Shown: piece by piece, positions 5,808-5,811 of the stretch | Layout of the letters: the number at the start of each line of letters is the position of its first letter | Numbering within the stretch: the stretch's first letter is position 1 | NCBI GenBank assembly: GCA_005883445.1 | Contig: VAZL01000021.1 | Coordinates: 1 to 5,811, forward strand | Direction: 5' to 3' | Source of the DNA: Alphaproteobacteria bacterium | GTDB lineage: Bacteria > Pseudomonadota > Alphaproteobacteria > Rhizobiales > Xanthobacteraceae | Length of the DNA: 5,811 nucleotides | Made by a program: the position numbers and the translations under genes | Notes under the pieces: model-generated | Told to the model about the DNA's origin: nothing | The model's input: the letters and a program-made list of their open reading frames with translations, nothing else | Databases searched by the model: none

Positions 5808-5811
5808 AAAA

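Larger units (their letters stand above)
5462..5811. other. Gene-free 350 bp with terminator, palindrome and tandem repeats
   Basis: I see no credible coding sequence here. A minus-strand frame at 5806-5510 runs straight through the intrinsic terminator and has no family resemblance. The right half holds the terminator at 5645-5674, the palindrome at 5704-5717 and the tandem repeats from 5750. The left part (5473-5644) should hold the promoter of the 57-aa gene, but I find no convincing -35/-10 pair. Confidence 0.5.
5750..5811. repeat. Two tandem copies of a 31-bp repeat, reaching the window edge
   Basis: Units 5750-5780 and 5781-5811 are head-to-tail with no spacer and match at 28 of 31 bases. 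They differ at unit positions 8, 9 and 21. Each begins GGCGCTC, contains the core TGTGATGGC(G/A)ATCACA, and ends AAAAA. The window stops exactly at the end of the second unit, so more copies may follow. There are no unique spacers, so it is not a CRISPR array. Confidence 0.9.

Noticed and set aside
5750..5811. CRISPR array
   Set aside because: The two repeats are directly adjacent with no spacers, and each has an internal palindrome of CRP type.

Overview
The base composition is high in GC, and the gene content fits an alphaproteobacterium, most likely of the Bradyrhizobium/Rhodopseudomonas type. This placement rests on general codon and gene-set impression only; no marker gene is present. 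The window is dominated by one minus-strand gene set for the late steps of purine (urate) breakdown plus an ABC importer. A separate transport gene converges on it from the left.

Layout, left to right. Positions 2-223 (+) are the 3' end of an ABC-2 type export permease of the YadH/NodJ type, cut by the window edge. It converges on the minus-strand set across 34 bp that hold a perfect 16-bp palindrome. Read in their own direction (right to left), the minus-strand genes are: a 57-aa single-span membrane protein (5461-5288); puuE, the metal-independent allantoinase of the polysaccharide deacetylase fold (4988-4044); a UraD-UraH fusion joining OHCU decarboxylase and 5-hydroxyisourate hydrolase (4037-3150); an NMT1/THI5-like periplasmic binding protein with signal peptide (2980-1964); its ATPase (1822-1025); and its permease (1028-258). 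puuE and uraD-uraH are 6 bp apart, and ATPase and permease overlap by 4 bp (ATGA). Gaps of 169 bp and 141 bp flank the binding-protein gene.

Working together, UraH opens 5-hydroxyisourate, UraD decarboxylates OHCU to S-allantoin, and PuuE hydrolyses allantoin to allantoate. No urate oxidase, xanthine dehydrogenase or allantoate-degrading enzyme lies in the window, so the pathway must be completed elsewhere. The linked ABC transporter is inferred, not shown, to import a purine or ureide.

The most interesting non-coding parts are two. The 169-bp leader of the binding-protein gene carries three inverted repeats, one just upstream of the Shine-Dalgarno. NMT1-type binding-protein genes and urate-oxidation genes are the known context of the NMT1-motif (xanthine/urate) riboswitch. 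The right-hand 350 bp have no credible gene. They carry a strong minus-strand intrinsic terminator, a 14-bp palindrome, and two tandem 31-bp repeats, each with a perfect CRP-type TGTGA-N6-TCACA site.
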